Below are positions 25,707-33,496 of a DNA stretch of 42,717 nucleotides, one piece after another (the stretch's first letter is position 1; every line of letters begins with the position of its first letter). This stretch comes from Planctomycetaceae bacterium. GTDB lineage: Bacteria; Planctomycetota; Planctomycetia; Pirellulales; Pirellulaceae. The translations under genes were made by a program, and so were the position numbers. The notes beneath the pieces were generated by a model. It made no database searches. It was not told the DNA's origin and saw nothing but the letters and a program-made list of their open reading frames with translations. Location of the stretch: NCBI GenBank assembly GCA_002709045.1, contig PAPJ01000023.1, positions 1-42,717 of the forward strand, given 5' to 3'.

Positions 25707-26714
25707 TTACTTTGATTCGTTTTTTTCTCTTAATTTTTGAATATGCTGTTCGATTGTTTTAAATAACTCTTCGAATTCATCGTCAACATCTGCCGGAAGG
25801 ACGCCCTGAGAAATCGATTGCCGAAATTTGTTTTCGTTAAATTGTCTCAGCTGTTCAAGAATCGCACTGTTATTTAATTCTTCCAGTAATGGCAATGTAT
25901 CGACGTCGCGCACTTCAGTTTCCGGGCGTTTGACAGGAATTAGCTTTACTTCCATTGCCTTGCCCTGACGGATTATTTTGATTATAAGTTCGGCCTTCTC
26001 GGTACCAGATTTTTCGACCGCCGAAATCAGCTCGCTTATTTCTTTGAGAGGTTGGCCACCCACAGCGACGAGCACATCATGCTTTTGAATTTTTGCCTTG
26101 GCAGCAGGCGAATCTGGCATGACCTCCAGCACTGCAATCCCAGGAGTGTCGAGTCCCAACTGCACCTGCAGTATTTCTGAGGTTGGCCCCATACCGACAC
26201 CGATCATAAATTTACTGACTGGAAGTACTTCCACTGGTTGATCAGGTAGGATTCTCTGTGGAAATATTTTGGAATCGAAGTCAGGAAGGTGTCTGCGAAA
26301 ACGTTCGAACATGGAACGCATATCATCATTTTCAGGTAATTCAATACCGAATTCTTCATCATTCAGATCGTATTCCTTTACGTTGCCATCCGGCCCGATA
26401 ATGACTGCTTTGCCTTGCACCTGCACGTCGATATCAAGATCGTCGCCATCGATTTCAATTTTATGAGCTCCGCCTCTTATGTTTTTTAGGTCGATGATCT
26501 GAGTTTCACCGTTTGGTAGCCGGACTTTAATTTTGTCTCCGTCTATGGTGATGTTGTCTGCATTCACATCGCCAATAACCTTAACTTCGACTTTCTTCTC
26601 GATGGTTTTGCTTTCTTTAGATTCTTTCGTTTCATCAGACTGAACGAACGCAAAAGTTCCAAATAGTAGACCGAATACGCTTAAGGCTGCAGGTATGAGA
26701 ATATTTTTTTTCAT
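25707..26714 (-). CDS. PDZ-domain exported protein
   Basis: A 335-aa protein with a signal peptide (MKKNILIPAALSVFGLLFGT). A beta-rich stretch of short repeated phrases follows (DADNITIDGDKIKV-like: here NADNITIDGDKIKVRLPNG, and EIDGDDLDIDVQVQGK). One PDZ domain spans about residues 168-262 (GVGMGPTSEILQVQLGL, GIAVLEVMPDSPAAKAKIQK, DVLVAVGGQPLKEISELI). The C-terminal tail is charged and helical. There is no protease domain, so it is not DegP-like; it may be an adaptor or a cofactor of another protease. The frame runs upstream to 26744, but I use the ATG at 26714, which is preceded by GAGAGGAAG at good spacing and starts the signal peptide. It is divergent from the sulfatase gene. Confidence 0.82.
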   Translation of the reverse strand: MKKNILIPAALSVFGLLFGTFAFVQSDETKESKESKTIEKKVEVKVIGDVNADNITIDGDKIKVRLPNGETQIIDLKNIRGGAHKIEIDGDDLDIDVQVQGKAVIIGPDGNVKEYDLNDEEFGIELPENDDMRSMFERFRRHLPDFDSKIFPQRILPDQPVEVLPVSKFMIGVGMGPTSEILQVQLGLDTPGIAVLEVMPDSPAAKAKIQKHDVLVAVGGQPLKEISELISAVEKSGTEKAELIIKIIRQGKAMEVKLIPVKRPETEVRDVDTLPLLEELNNSAILEQLRQFNENKFRQSISQGVLPADVDDEFEELFKTIEQHIQKLREKNESK

Positions 26715-26758
26715 TATTTTCTTCCTCTCACAACAATGAAACAAACCGTACTTCTATA

Positions 26759-26788
26759 TTAATAATGGATACGTGGACTCTAATGCAA
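26759..26788 (-). promoter_or_regulatory. Candidate sigma-70 promoter for the PDZ gene
   Basis: On the minus strand TTGCAT (26788-26783) and TATTAA (26764-26759) are separated by 18 nt, in the 117-nt region between the divergent PDZ and sulfatase genes. The predicted leader is about 38 nt and contains the clear Shine-Dalgarno site. Confidence 0.4.
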
Positions 26789-26831
26789 GGGTTCAATACG
26801 GCCTATTTTTACAGGAAAGATAAGTAGTGAA

Positions 26832-28244
26832 ATGATGCGAGTAATTAAGTTAGCAGCAGTAATATTCCTACTTGTTGGCGATAGTATTGGAAGAGCTGCT
26901 GAGCCAAATATTTTGTTTGTTCTGACGGATGATCAGGCTCCCTGGGCAATCGGCGTTTCAGGTAACCCTCTCGCTAAAACACCTCATATGGATCGGTTGG
27001 CTAAGGAAGGTGTCTATCTTCCAAATGCCTATACAGTGACGCCGGTTTGCAGTCCATCTCGGGCAGCATTAATGACTAGTCGTTATGGTTCTGAGCTTGG
27101 TATCACAGACTGGATTCACCCCCGCAATGAACCAAACCTCGGCCTGGATCCTAAAATTCCGGTTTGGCCGAAAATTCTACAGCAGGCCGGATATAAGACA
27201 GGCTTGGTTGGTAAATGGCATTTGGGACTGCTGGATTCCCAGCATCCAACGGTCTTCGGATTTGATTATTTTATGGGGCACCGTGCAGGTGGATGGCAAA
27301 CGGCTAACCCTGTTTTAGAGAAGGATGGTGAAAATCAGAAGTTTGAAGGGTTGAATGCTGATATTCTGGCTGACGAGGCGATCGAGTTTCTCACGAGTAA
27401 CAGAAATGAAAAGTTTTTGTTGTGTTGGCATACCCGTGCCCCACACACCCGGTGGTTACCGGTTGCTGATGAGGATATTGCCCCGTATGAAAACTTGAAG
27501 ATAGAAATTCCTAATCCGGACTATCCAAACCTCGATACTGAAAGGGTGAAACGTATGACCAAAGAGTATTTTGCGAGTGTACGTAGTGTGGATCGTAATC
27601 TGGGACGGGTCTTGAAAACCCTTGATGATTTAGAATTGACTAATAATACAATCGTGATCTTCAGTTCAGATCATGGCTATAACATGGGTCACAACGGAAT
27701 TTGGCATAAAGGTAATGGTCACTGGGTGCTAACCTCACCGCCGCCGGCTACCGATAATATTCCACGTGGACAACGCCCTAATATGTATGACAATTCTATT
27801 AAGGTACCCACAATTATTCGCTGGCCGGGAGTACTCAGATCAGGTTCTGTCGACGAATCGACCTACTCTAATCTTGATTGGTTTCCGACGATTTTGGCTA
27901 TGGCAGGTATTGAATTGGATCCGGAAATATTGATTCGTGGTCGTAACATGGTCCCGCAACTGCTCGGAAAAAGAAAATTAGATTGGAACAATTCATACTA
28001 TGCCGAATATAGTACCAAACATCAGTCTCAGACAGATATGCGAATGATCTCCAATGGGAAGTGGAAACTGATACGTGACTTCAATAATTCCGGACGGGAT
28101 GAGCTTTACAATTTAGTAAAGGATCCGGCAGAATCCAACAATCTGATTAAACAACAAGACAAGAGAACACAGTTAGTTCGCTTCTATCTAGAACGTGAAA
28201 TGCTTACACGCATGAAATCTATAGATGACGATGTCCATCGGTAA
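26832..28244 (+). CDS. Sulfatase (formylglycine-dependent, type I)
   Basis: A 470-aa exported sulfatase that hydrolyses sulfate esters, in this setting probably of marine or algal polysaccharides. A signal peptide covers residues 1-23 (LAAVIFLLVGDSIGRAA). The metal-binding start is ILFVLTDDQ (Asp33, Asp34). The maturation motif is CSPSR, with Cys73 converted to formylglycine. Further S1-family blocks are GLVGKWHLG (Lys/His of the sulfate site), HTRAPHTRW and the Asp-His pair IVIFSSDHGYNMGHNGIWHK. The C-terminal subdomain includes YAEYSTKHQSQTDMRMI and RDELYNLVKDPAESNNL. All catalytic residues are present. No FGE or anSME maturase gene is in the window. ATGs at 26832 and 26835 are equally possible starts. 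Confidence 0.94.
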   Translation: MMRVIKLAAVIFLLVGDSIGRAAEPNILFVLTDDQAPWAIGVSGNPLAKTPHMDRLAKEGVYLPNAYTVTPVCSPSRAALMTSRYGSELGITDWIHPRNEPNLGLDPKIPVWPKILQQAGYKTGLVGKWHLGLLDSQHPTVFGFDYFMGHRAGGWQTANPVLEKDGENQKFEGLNADILADEAIEFLTSNRNEKFLLCWHTRAPHTRWLPVADEDIAPYENLKIEIPNPDYPNLDTERVKRMTKEYFASVRSVDRNLGRVLKTLDDLELTNNTIVIFSSDHGYNMGHNGIWHKGNGHWVLTSPPPATDNIPRGQRPNMYDNSIKVPTIIRWPGVLRSGSVDESTYSNLDWFPTILAMAGIELDPEILIRGRNMVPQLLGKRKLDWNNSYYAEYSTKHQSQTDMRMISNGKWKLIRDFNNSGRDELYNLVKDPAESNNLIKQQDKRTQLVRFYLEREMLTRMKSIDDDVHR

Positions 28245-28550
28245 ATTTCCTTTTAGTGAAGTATTATTGTTTGCATTTGCTCGATATCACACATTTTGCA
28301 CGGATCTATAATTATCGTCCGCGGATAGACAACTCCGATATTGTCAGCTGATAAATTTCTCTCCGGACTGCTGCTGGATCTTTTGCCTATGGAAGATATT
28401 TAGTCCTTTTGTTTGGTGTCCTTAGCTCATAATGAATTGATTAGTCAAAAAGAATTAGAAGCTGACGAGACTTTTCTTTTATGTCGGTGTTTATGTTACA
28501 GTTGATTTACATGTGTTAAATCATTCTTTTCATTGATACGGAATTCGTTT
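28245..28550. other. Intergenic region of about 306 nt
   Basis: There is no gene or clear terminator here. The frame of the downstream PQQ-like gene extends to a TTG at 28533, but the ATG at 28551 starts a normal signal peptide and is preferred. An 8-bp palindrome TCCGCGGA lies near 28319. I see no promoter that I would defend. Confidence 0.4.
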
Positions 28551-29843
28551 ATGCATTCTCTCTATAAAATGCTGCACCCCGGTTTTTTTATTCTGGCATT
28601 GTTTTTTATTTCGAATTCTCAGGCAGCAGATTTCTCTCAATTTCGGGGGCAGGCAGGACAGGGTATTGATACTCAATCGGACTTACCAACTCAATGGTCT
28701 GATGATTCAAATTTGATTTGGAAATCTAAGATTGCCGGGCGTGGATCCTCGAGTCCAATCGTAGTTGGTGACAAAGTGTTTCTTACGGCGTACTCCGGAT
28801 ATGGGAATCCTGACCAGAACGCCAGCCAGAATGAACTTGTCCGACAATTACTTTGTTTCAGTTTGAAGGATGGTCGGCAGCAGTGGACAGCTGATATTGA
28901 GAACAAACAGCGGGAAGACGTATATCAGGGATTCATCACCGAACACGGATATGCCACCAGCACTCCCGTTTCCGACCGAGAATCGGTATTTGTGTTTTTT
29001 GGCAAGTCGGGTGTTCTGGCATTTGATATGAATGGAAAACAAAGGTGGCATGTGAGCGTGGGTACGGAATCAGCTCAGCGACGCTGGGGATCGGCTCCGA
29101 GTCTGGTGTTGCATAAAGACACGGTCATTGTAAACGCATCAGATGAAAGTCAAACTCTTTATGCGTTGAACAAAAAAGATGGATCAGTGGTATGGAAGGC
29201 AGAAGCAGCAGGATTAGAGAACTCATTTAATACACCCCTGCTTGTATCAACAGCAGACCGCACGGAATTGATCGTAGCTGTGCCATGGGAGATTTGGTCA
29301 TTAGATGCCGAGACGGGCAAGTTGTTGTGGTACGCCGAGACTGAACTGGATAATAATGTGTCGCCAAGCATGGTGGAAAAAAATGGAATAATTTATGCCA
29401 TAGGTGGACGAAGTGGTGCCAGTATAGCCATACGTTTAGGCGGTAAGGGAGATGTGACTAAGACACATATTGTCTGGCGAGCAAAGGCCTCTTCTTATGT
29501 GCCATCACCAGTTTTATTCCAAGATCGTCTTTACTGGGTTAATGACCGGGGCATTGCACATTGTGTTAATGCGAAGACTGGTGAGTTGGTGTATCAGCAT
29601 CGGCTTAATATTAACAGTGGGGGCGGGCGTTCTTTTTATGCCTCAGCGATGGTAATCGGGGGTAAGATATACGCAGTGAGTCGATTTGATGGAACGATTG
29701 TTTACGAACCCGGCGATGAGTTTAAGCAAGTCGCCCAAAATCGATTTAATGATGAATCGATGTTCAATGCCAGCCCCGCAGTTGCGGACGGAAGAATCCT
29801 GATTCGCTCGGACTCGGCATTGTACTGTATTGGAAACAAATAA
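28551..29843 (+). CDS. PQQ-type beta-propeller repeat protein (second copy)
   Basis: A 430-aa exported beta-propeller protein related to the one at 23953. A signal peptide (FFILALFFISNSQAAD) precedes FSQFRGQAGQGIDTQS, then blades with LLCFSLKDGRQQW, LAFDMNGKQRWHVS, YALNKKDGSVVWKA, WSLDAETGKLLWYA and HCVNAKTGELVYQH. The final blade (SDSALYCIGNK) closes the propeller, matching AHLYCIEAE of the other protein. A structural or ligand-binding role is most likely. The EF-hand gene follows after 44 nt on the same strand, so the two are probably co-transcribed. The start at 28551 is chosen over the TTG at 28533, which would add a polar sextet before the signal peptide. Confidence 0.88.
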   Translation: MHSLYKMLHPGFFILALFFISNSQAADFSQFRGQAGQGIDTQSDLPTQWSDDSNLIWKSKIAGRGSSSPIVVGDKVFLTAYSGYGNPDQNASQNELVRQLLCFSLKDGRQQWTADIENKQREDVYQGFITEHGYATSTPVSDRESVFVFFGKSGVLAFDMNGKQRWHVSVGTESAQRRWGSAPSLVLHKDTVIVNASDESQTLYALNKKDGSVVWKAEAAGLENSFNTPLLVSTADRTELIVAVPWEIWSLDAETGKLLWYAETELDNNVSPSMVEKNGIIYAIGGRSGASIAIRLGGKGDVTKTHIVWRAKASSYVPSPVLFQDRLYWVNDRGIAHCVNAKTGELVYQHRLNINSGGGRSFYASAMVIGGKIYAVSRFDGTIVYEPGDEFKQVAQNRFNDESMFNASPAVADGRILIRSDSALYCIGNK

Positions 29844-29887
29844 CGTGAGCCAGGGGGCACGCGGAATCTATTTTTTGGAGAGCAAAG

Positions 29888-30736
29888 ATGAAATTACCAG
29901 CATTGGTTACAGGTTTAATCGTGGGGTTGATGATGACAGTTCATGTGTCAGCACAGCCGCCTGCAGGTCAGCAGCGGCAACAAGCCCAACAGGGTCCACA
30001 ACGCACCGTTGGTGGCTTTATTGATCGTTTGCGAACTATGGATGCGAATAAAGACGGAAAGATCTCTAAAGACGAATTACCCGAACGCATGCAGAGTATT
30101 CTTACTCGGGTGGATACAAACAAAGACGATGCGATTGATGAGAAGGAGCTGAAAGCATTGGAAGCCCGCTTCTCAGGTAATAGCGGACAACGTCCTCAGG
30201 GCCAGCGCCCTCCGGGAGCTGGTGCTCCTGGTGCAGATAATCCTCAGGGCCAGCGTCCGCAAGGCCAGCGTCCTCAAGGTTTTGGCGGTCCTGGTGCAGA
30301 TAATCCTCAGGGTGGACAACGACCTCCGGGATTTGATGGACAGGGTGGACGTCCGGGACAGGGTGGACGGCCTGAGCAAGGTGGTCAGCAGGGACAAGCT
30401 GGTGGAAGAACAGGGTTGCCACCACTTCCAATTTTTATGGTACTCGATCGTGATAGAAACGGTGAATTATCAAAAGAAGAAGTTGCGAATGCAGCTAAAG
30501 CATTGGCACAGCTTGATCGGGATCGAAACGGTAAATTGACGATCGAGGAGTTGATGCCGGCCAACTTTGGCCGTGGTGGTCGACCCGGTCAGGGTGGTCA
30601 GCCCGGTGGCTTTGGTGGTCAGGGAGGTCGTCCCGGTCAGGGTGGTCAACCCGGTGGCTTTGGTGATCAGGGAGGTCGTCCTGGTCAGGGTGGTCAACCC
30701 GGTGGTCGCCCACAACGTCCCCAACGCCCTCAGTAG
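29888..30736 (+). CDS. EF-hand protein with Gly/Pro/Gln-rich repeats
   Basis: A 282-aa exported calcium-binding-type protein. A signal peptide (ALVTGLIVGLMMTVHVSA) is followed by two EF-hand loops at about residues 51-95 (DANKDGKISKDEL, DTNKDDAIDEKEL). A long Gly/Pro/Gln/Arg-rich linker covers about 97-175 (repeats of GQRPQ and of APGADNPQGQRP-like units). A second pair of EF-hands lies at about 185-225 (DRDRNGELSKEEV, DRDRNGKLTIEEL). The C-terminus is a 48-nt tandem repeat. All four loops keep Asp at positions 1, 3 and 5 and Glu at 12, with DTNKDDAID the least typical. GGAG lies 9 nt upstream of the ATG. The protein may be secreted and calcium-stabilised; function is unknown. The open frames on the opposite strand here are by-products of the repeat composition. 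Confidence 0.88.
   Translation: MKLPALVTGLIVGLMMTVHVSAQPPAGQQRQQAQQGPQRTVGGFIDRLRTMDANKDGKISKDELPERMQSILTRVDTNKDDAIDEKELKALEARFSGNSGQRPQGQRPPGAGAPGADNPQGQRPQGQRPQGFGGPGADNPQGGQRPPGFDGQGGRPGQGGRPEQGGQQGQAGGRTGLPPLPIFMVLDRDRNGELSKEEVANAAKALAQLDRDRNGKLTIEELMPANFGRGGRPGQGGQPGGFGGQGGRPGQGGQPGGFGDQGGRPGQGGQPGGRPQRPQRPQ
30578..30709 (+). repeat. 48-nt tandem repeat (GRPGQGGQPGGFGGQG units)
   Basis: Two near-identical 48-nt units (30578-30625, 30626-30673) and a partial third (30674-about 30709) code for GRPGQGGQPGGFG(G/D)QG. Differences between copies are few and mostly synonymous, which points to recent duplication. A looser repeat of about 68 nt around 30220-30312 shares a 24-nt core containing the codons for GADNPQG. 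Confidence 0.88.
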
Positions 30737-30783
30737 TGCTAGATTAGTCAGATTAATTGAACAACTGGTCTGACGCAGAAGGC

Positions 30784-30815
30784 AACGGCATCGTATTTAT
30801 TACGACGATGCCGTT
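30784..30815 (+). terminator. Stable hairpin downstream of the EF-hand gene
   Basis: AACGGCATCGT (30784-30794) pairs perfectly with ACGATGCCGTT (30805-30815) around a 10-nt loop, 48 nt after the EF-hand stop. The T-run after it is poor (attctgt), so it may be a weak terminator or an mRNA-stabilising 3' structure. It lies upstream of the chosen thioredoxin start. Confidence 0.6.
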
Positions 30816-30882
30816 ATTCTGTAATATTGATTTCAGCAAATTTTTTTCGCTTGATCTCTGGTTCTCTTTTTATGGAAGACCT

Positions 30883-32016
30883 GTGTTTCGAAGTTACTTA
30901 AATCTCGTATTTTTCGCAGTATTGTTAAGCTGTCAGTCTCTCTATGGACAACTCGGTAAAATGGGGCAGGCCAATAGTGATGTCCCAATACAGGCGGCTA
31001 AGGAATATGAACAACTGTTGAAACGTTATGAAGCGAATCGACAGGATCGGCAATTTGTGACCTCTTTTCTGGAAGTTGCAGAAAAGTACTCGGGAACAAA
31101 ACCGGCGCTGGATTCGTTGGTTTGGGTTTTAAAGCGATTTGAATCGGGTTCCCATGCCGATCGAGCTATTACTACGTTAATAAATGCTCATGCCACGCAA
31201 CCTGAGATTGAACAACTGTACCTGCATATTGGAAATAACCCATCTTTAAGGGTCGATGCATTTTATCGCAAAGTGATTACTGTTAATAAAAATCATTCAG
31301 CGGTCGGTCGGGCGCATTTTCGCTTGGGGAACTATCTAGTTCGACAGGCGGAGATTGCGAGAGAGATTCGGGCAAATCCGAAAAGTCTCGATAAGTTTAA
31401 ACTTTTTTACGGATTAGATTTGATCGAGCACTTACAAAAGGTTGATCTGACAGAACTCCGTAAGGATGCCCTGATCCAATTTACCGTGGCAGTGGAAAAA
31501 TACCCCAAAGTACGAACCTATAAGGGGGAGTTGTCCGAGCTTGCTGGACGCGAGAAGTTCAAGATCGAGCATCTTAGTGTGGGAGGGGTTGCTCCTGAAA
31601 TTATCGGTGAGGACATTACTGGTAAGCCAATGAAGTTGTCTGATTACAAAGGTAAAGTTGTTTTATTAGACTTTTGGGGTGACTGGTGTGTTGCCTGTCG
31701 GATGTTGCTCCCATTTAACCGTGCAGTAGTCAAAGAAATGCAGGGCCGTCCTTTTGAATTGCTCGGGGTTAACAGTGACACAGATCGAATCTACGCTCGC
31801 AAGGTCGAACAAACACAGAAAATAACCTGGCGAAGCTTTTGGAATGGTGGAAGCCGTTTTGGAGATATTTCTACTGAGTGGGGCGTTGAAAAATGGCCCG
31901 TTATTTATGTGCTCGATGCTGAAGGGATTGTGCAAATGCGCAGTGCAGGAGGGCATAACAAAGAGGAAATATTTAAACTGATCGAAAAGTTAGTATCCGA
32001 AGCTGAAGATAAATAA
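30883..32016 (+). CDS. TlpA-like thioredoxin-domain exported protein
   Basis: A 377-aa exported protein. The signal peptide (LVFFAVLLSCQSLYG) is followed by a helical, TPR-like region to about residue 240 (repeated amphipathic helices such as AAKEYEQLLKRYEANRQ and VGRAHFRLGNYLVRQ). A TlpA/ResA-type thioredoxin domain occupies about 245-370: APEIIGEDITGKPMKLSDYK, VVLLDFWGDWCVACRMLLPF with the redox CVAC (Cys269, Cys272), ELLGVNSDTD and the cis-Pro block WGVEKWPVIYVLD. It probably reduces disulfides in the envelope. The frame is open upstream to an ATG at 30757, but that leader would be read through the 30784-30815 hairpin and is not signal-like. I therefore use the GTG at 30883, with GGAAGA just upstream and the signal peptide directly after it. 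Confidence 0.82.
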   Translation: MFRSYLNLVFFAVLLSCQSLYGQLGKMGQANSDVPIQAAKEYEQLLKRYEANRQDRQFVTSFLEVAEKYSGTKPALDSLVWVLKRFESGSHADRAITTLINAHATQPEIEQLYLHIGNNPSLRVDAFYRKVITVNKNHSAVGRAHFRLGNYLVRQAEIAREIRANPKSLDKFKLFYGLDLIEHLQKVDLTELRKDALIQFTVAVEKYPKVRTYKGELSELAGREKFKIEHLSVGGVAPEIIGEDITGKPMKLSDYKGKVVLLDFWGDWCVACRMLLPFNRAVVKEMQGRPFELLGVNSDTDRIYARKVEQTQKITWRSFWNGGSRFGDISTEWGVEKWPVIYVLDAEGIVQMRSAGGHNKEEIFKLIEKLVSEAEDK

Positions 32017-32240
32017 CATCACTTTTTCCGGTGAAACTTTACGGGGCAGAGGACGAAACTCTTACGTTCAAGGCTAAATATCCATCTTAAAATTTTTACG
32101 GCCCATTCGAAGCTGGAGTTAATCAACGATGACATCTATTGCGCGATGCTGTCAGTTTGTTAGTCAGTAACAAGATTTTCTTTTTGGTTAGCGAAGTAGA
32201 AACCTCTGGATGTTTTTGTATTACATAAACCAAAATTTAT
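32017..32240. other. Intergenic region before the TGA-interrupted gene
   Basis: The 298-nt gap between the thioredoxin gene and the next gene holds no gene. The first 220 nt show no terminator or repeat that I can support. The last 75 nt hold the promoter and dyad reported separately. Confidence 0.4.
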
Positions 32241-32295
32241 TTGTGGCGTGATATGCTTCTTGCTTAAAATAATTAAAGGTAGTAATACGTTACTA
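32241..32295 (+). promoter_or_regulatory. Candidate promoter and dyad before the TGA-interrupted gene
   Basis: TTGTGG (32241-32246) and TAAAAT (32265-32270) are separated by 18 nt and predict transcription near 32277. A dyad TAGTAA-TACG-TTACTA (32280-32295) follows at once, so it could be an operator over the start site or a 5' RNA hairpin. GAGGAAA lies about 9 nt before the ATG at 32315. Confidence 0.45.
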
Positions 32296-32314
32296 GCACA
32301 GAGGAAATTGAAAG

Positions 32315-33472
32315 ATGCGTAAGATCATATTTGCGTTTGCTGTTCTTCTGTTCGGGATTCAGCTATCCTTACAGGCAGCAATTCCCCGGAATGTAAAAAT
32401 TGAACTTGATAACCGCTTTATTCCTGCTTACCGCACTGGGCAGCTGGAAACAGTGATTTTATCGGGCTCTCTGATTGCTAATAAAGTTAGCGGTCCGCTC
32501 ATCGGCGAAATAGATATCTATTTGGGTGAACAGAATATTGAATCTTTGGGTGTGATACTCGCTCGTTCCCGTTTTATGCTCCTTACTCAAGGCCGACAGC
32601 TACCCCCCCCGGCGACAGTCAAAGAGTTAATACTTACCGTCCCTCATTTTCAGAAGCAGGTTCAGGAGGTTATTACAGGAACATTACGTCCGGCTATTAT
32701 GCAGGAAGGTATGGAATTGCCGGTGACACTAAAGGATTTTGAAGAAGCGCTCTTTAAAGTCCATATCTATAAAAATGATTTAATTAATCTTGATCGGACA
32801 TCATTGCTGGCGTCCCAAGCCGTCGAATATGCTTTGCGCACCGGTAAGGTTAAGCCGGTTGATCAGGAAAAACTATCGTTTAATTTTGTCGAGGCCCGAC
32901 AGCAGATTATTGCTGAGAATGAAAATCGTGTTGGATTTGAATTGACCTTGCGTGTCGATCGTGTTCGGCTGGCAAAGCGTATTATCGAAGAGTCGGATGA
33001 ATTAGATCAGTTGCTGCTGGCAGCTTTTGCCATGGATCAGGATTTGAAAATTATTAATGACTTTGTCCAGCAGCAGCGACAAGGTCTATTTCAATCCATC
33101 GAAGCACCGGATATTGATCAGATAAATCGCACTGGCGAGCAGGCTCAACAGAACGCCCCACGTTTATTTAGGGAGGCTGAGATGTTATTCACCGGGATTC
33201 ACTGGTGGATACGGGGACGCTATGGAAAGGGGGTTGCTGCCAACGGCTTACTTAAAGGTGCTTATGTAAAAAAGAATTCAGCAGCAGGTTTTGCGTTAAA
33301 TATGCCAAGAAACCGTGTTGTGGCTACGGATCCGTTCGCGAATGGCGGAAGTGAGGAATCACCTTATGTAGCACGTCGTCATGAAAATACCTGGGCATGG
33401 GAAAATGGCGGTATATTTTTGAAGGAGTATAAAAAGGTCAAAATTATCGCTGAGTCGGACTATTTTTACTGA
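32315..33472 (+). CDS. Exported protein of unknown family, N-terminal part (ends at in-frame TGA)
   Basis: A 385-aa product of a family I do not recognise. It has a Sec signal peptide (IIFAFAVLLFGIQLSLQAA), then alpha/beta sequence beginning RNVKIELDNRFIPAY. A long, probably helical middle runs from about residue 110 to 300 (HFQKQVQEVITGTLRP, KRIIEESDELDQLLLA, FVQQQRQGLFQSIEA). The part near the TGA is Gly/Asn-rich, with YVARRHENTWAWENGGIFLK. GAGGAAA supports the ATG. The TGA at 33470-33472 is followed in the same frame, with no other stop, by EQNRVYGTVSVTVAQFKEA and the following reading frame to 34330. Probably one 671-codon gene carries a single stop. Whether this half is stable alone is unknown. 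Confidence 0.75.
   Translation: MRKIIFAFAVLLFGIQLSLQAAIPRNVKIELDNRFIPAYRTGQLETVILSGSLIANKVSGPLIGEIDIYLGEQNIESLGVILARSRFMLLTQGRQLPPPATVKELILTVPHFQKQVQEVITGTLRPAIMQEGMELPVTLKDFEEALFKVHIYKNDLINLDRTSLLASQAVEYALRTGKVKPVDQEKLSFNFVEARQQIIAENENRVGFELTLRVDRVRLAKRIIEESDELDQLLLAAFAMDQDLKIINDFVQQQRQGLFQSIEAPDIDQINRTGEQAQQNAPRLFREAEMLFTGIHWWIRGRYGKGVAANGLLKGAYVKKNSAAGFALNMPRNRVVATDPFANGGSEESPYVARRHENTWAWENGGIFLKEYKKVKIIAESDYFY
33470..33472 (+). other. In-frame TGA splitting a 671-codon reading frame
   Basis: Both parts (32315-33472 and 33473-34330) share one frame, and the TGA is the only stop between codon 1 and 34330. The residues around it read SDYFY-stop-EQNRVYGTVSV, which looks continuous. A TGG-to-TGA change or a sequencing error would explain it most simply. 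A hairpin at 33487-33512 (CTATGG with CCGTAG, an inner CAC/GTG, 3-nt bulge and loop CGTGA) lies 14 nt downstream and loosely resembles a bacterial SECIS element, so selenocysteine recoding remains a less likely alternative. Confidence 0.9.
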
Positions 33473-33496
33473 GAACAAAATCGTGTCTATGGCACC

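Noticed and set aside
23953..29843. Quinoprotein dehydrogenase activity for the two PQQ-type proteins
   Set aside because: Only the propeller repeat pattern is seen. The calcium and PQQ-binding catalytic residues of dehydrogenases and a cytochrome domain are not evident.
30102..30724. Several repetitive minus-strand and plus-strand open frames in the EF-hand gene
   Set aside because: They are produced by the Gly/Pro/Gln repeat in other frames. Only the frame at 29888 has a signal peptide and EF-hand loops.
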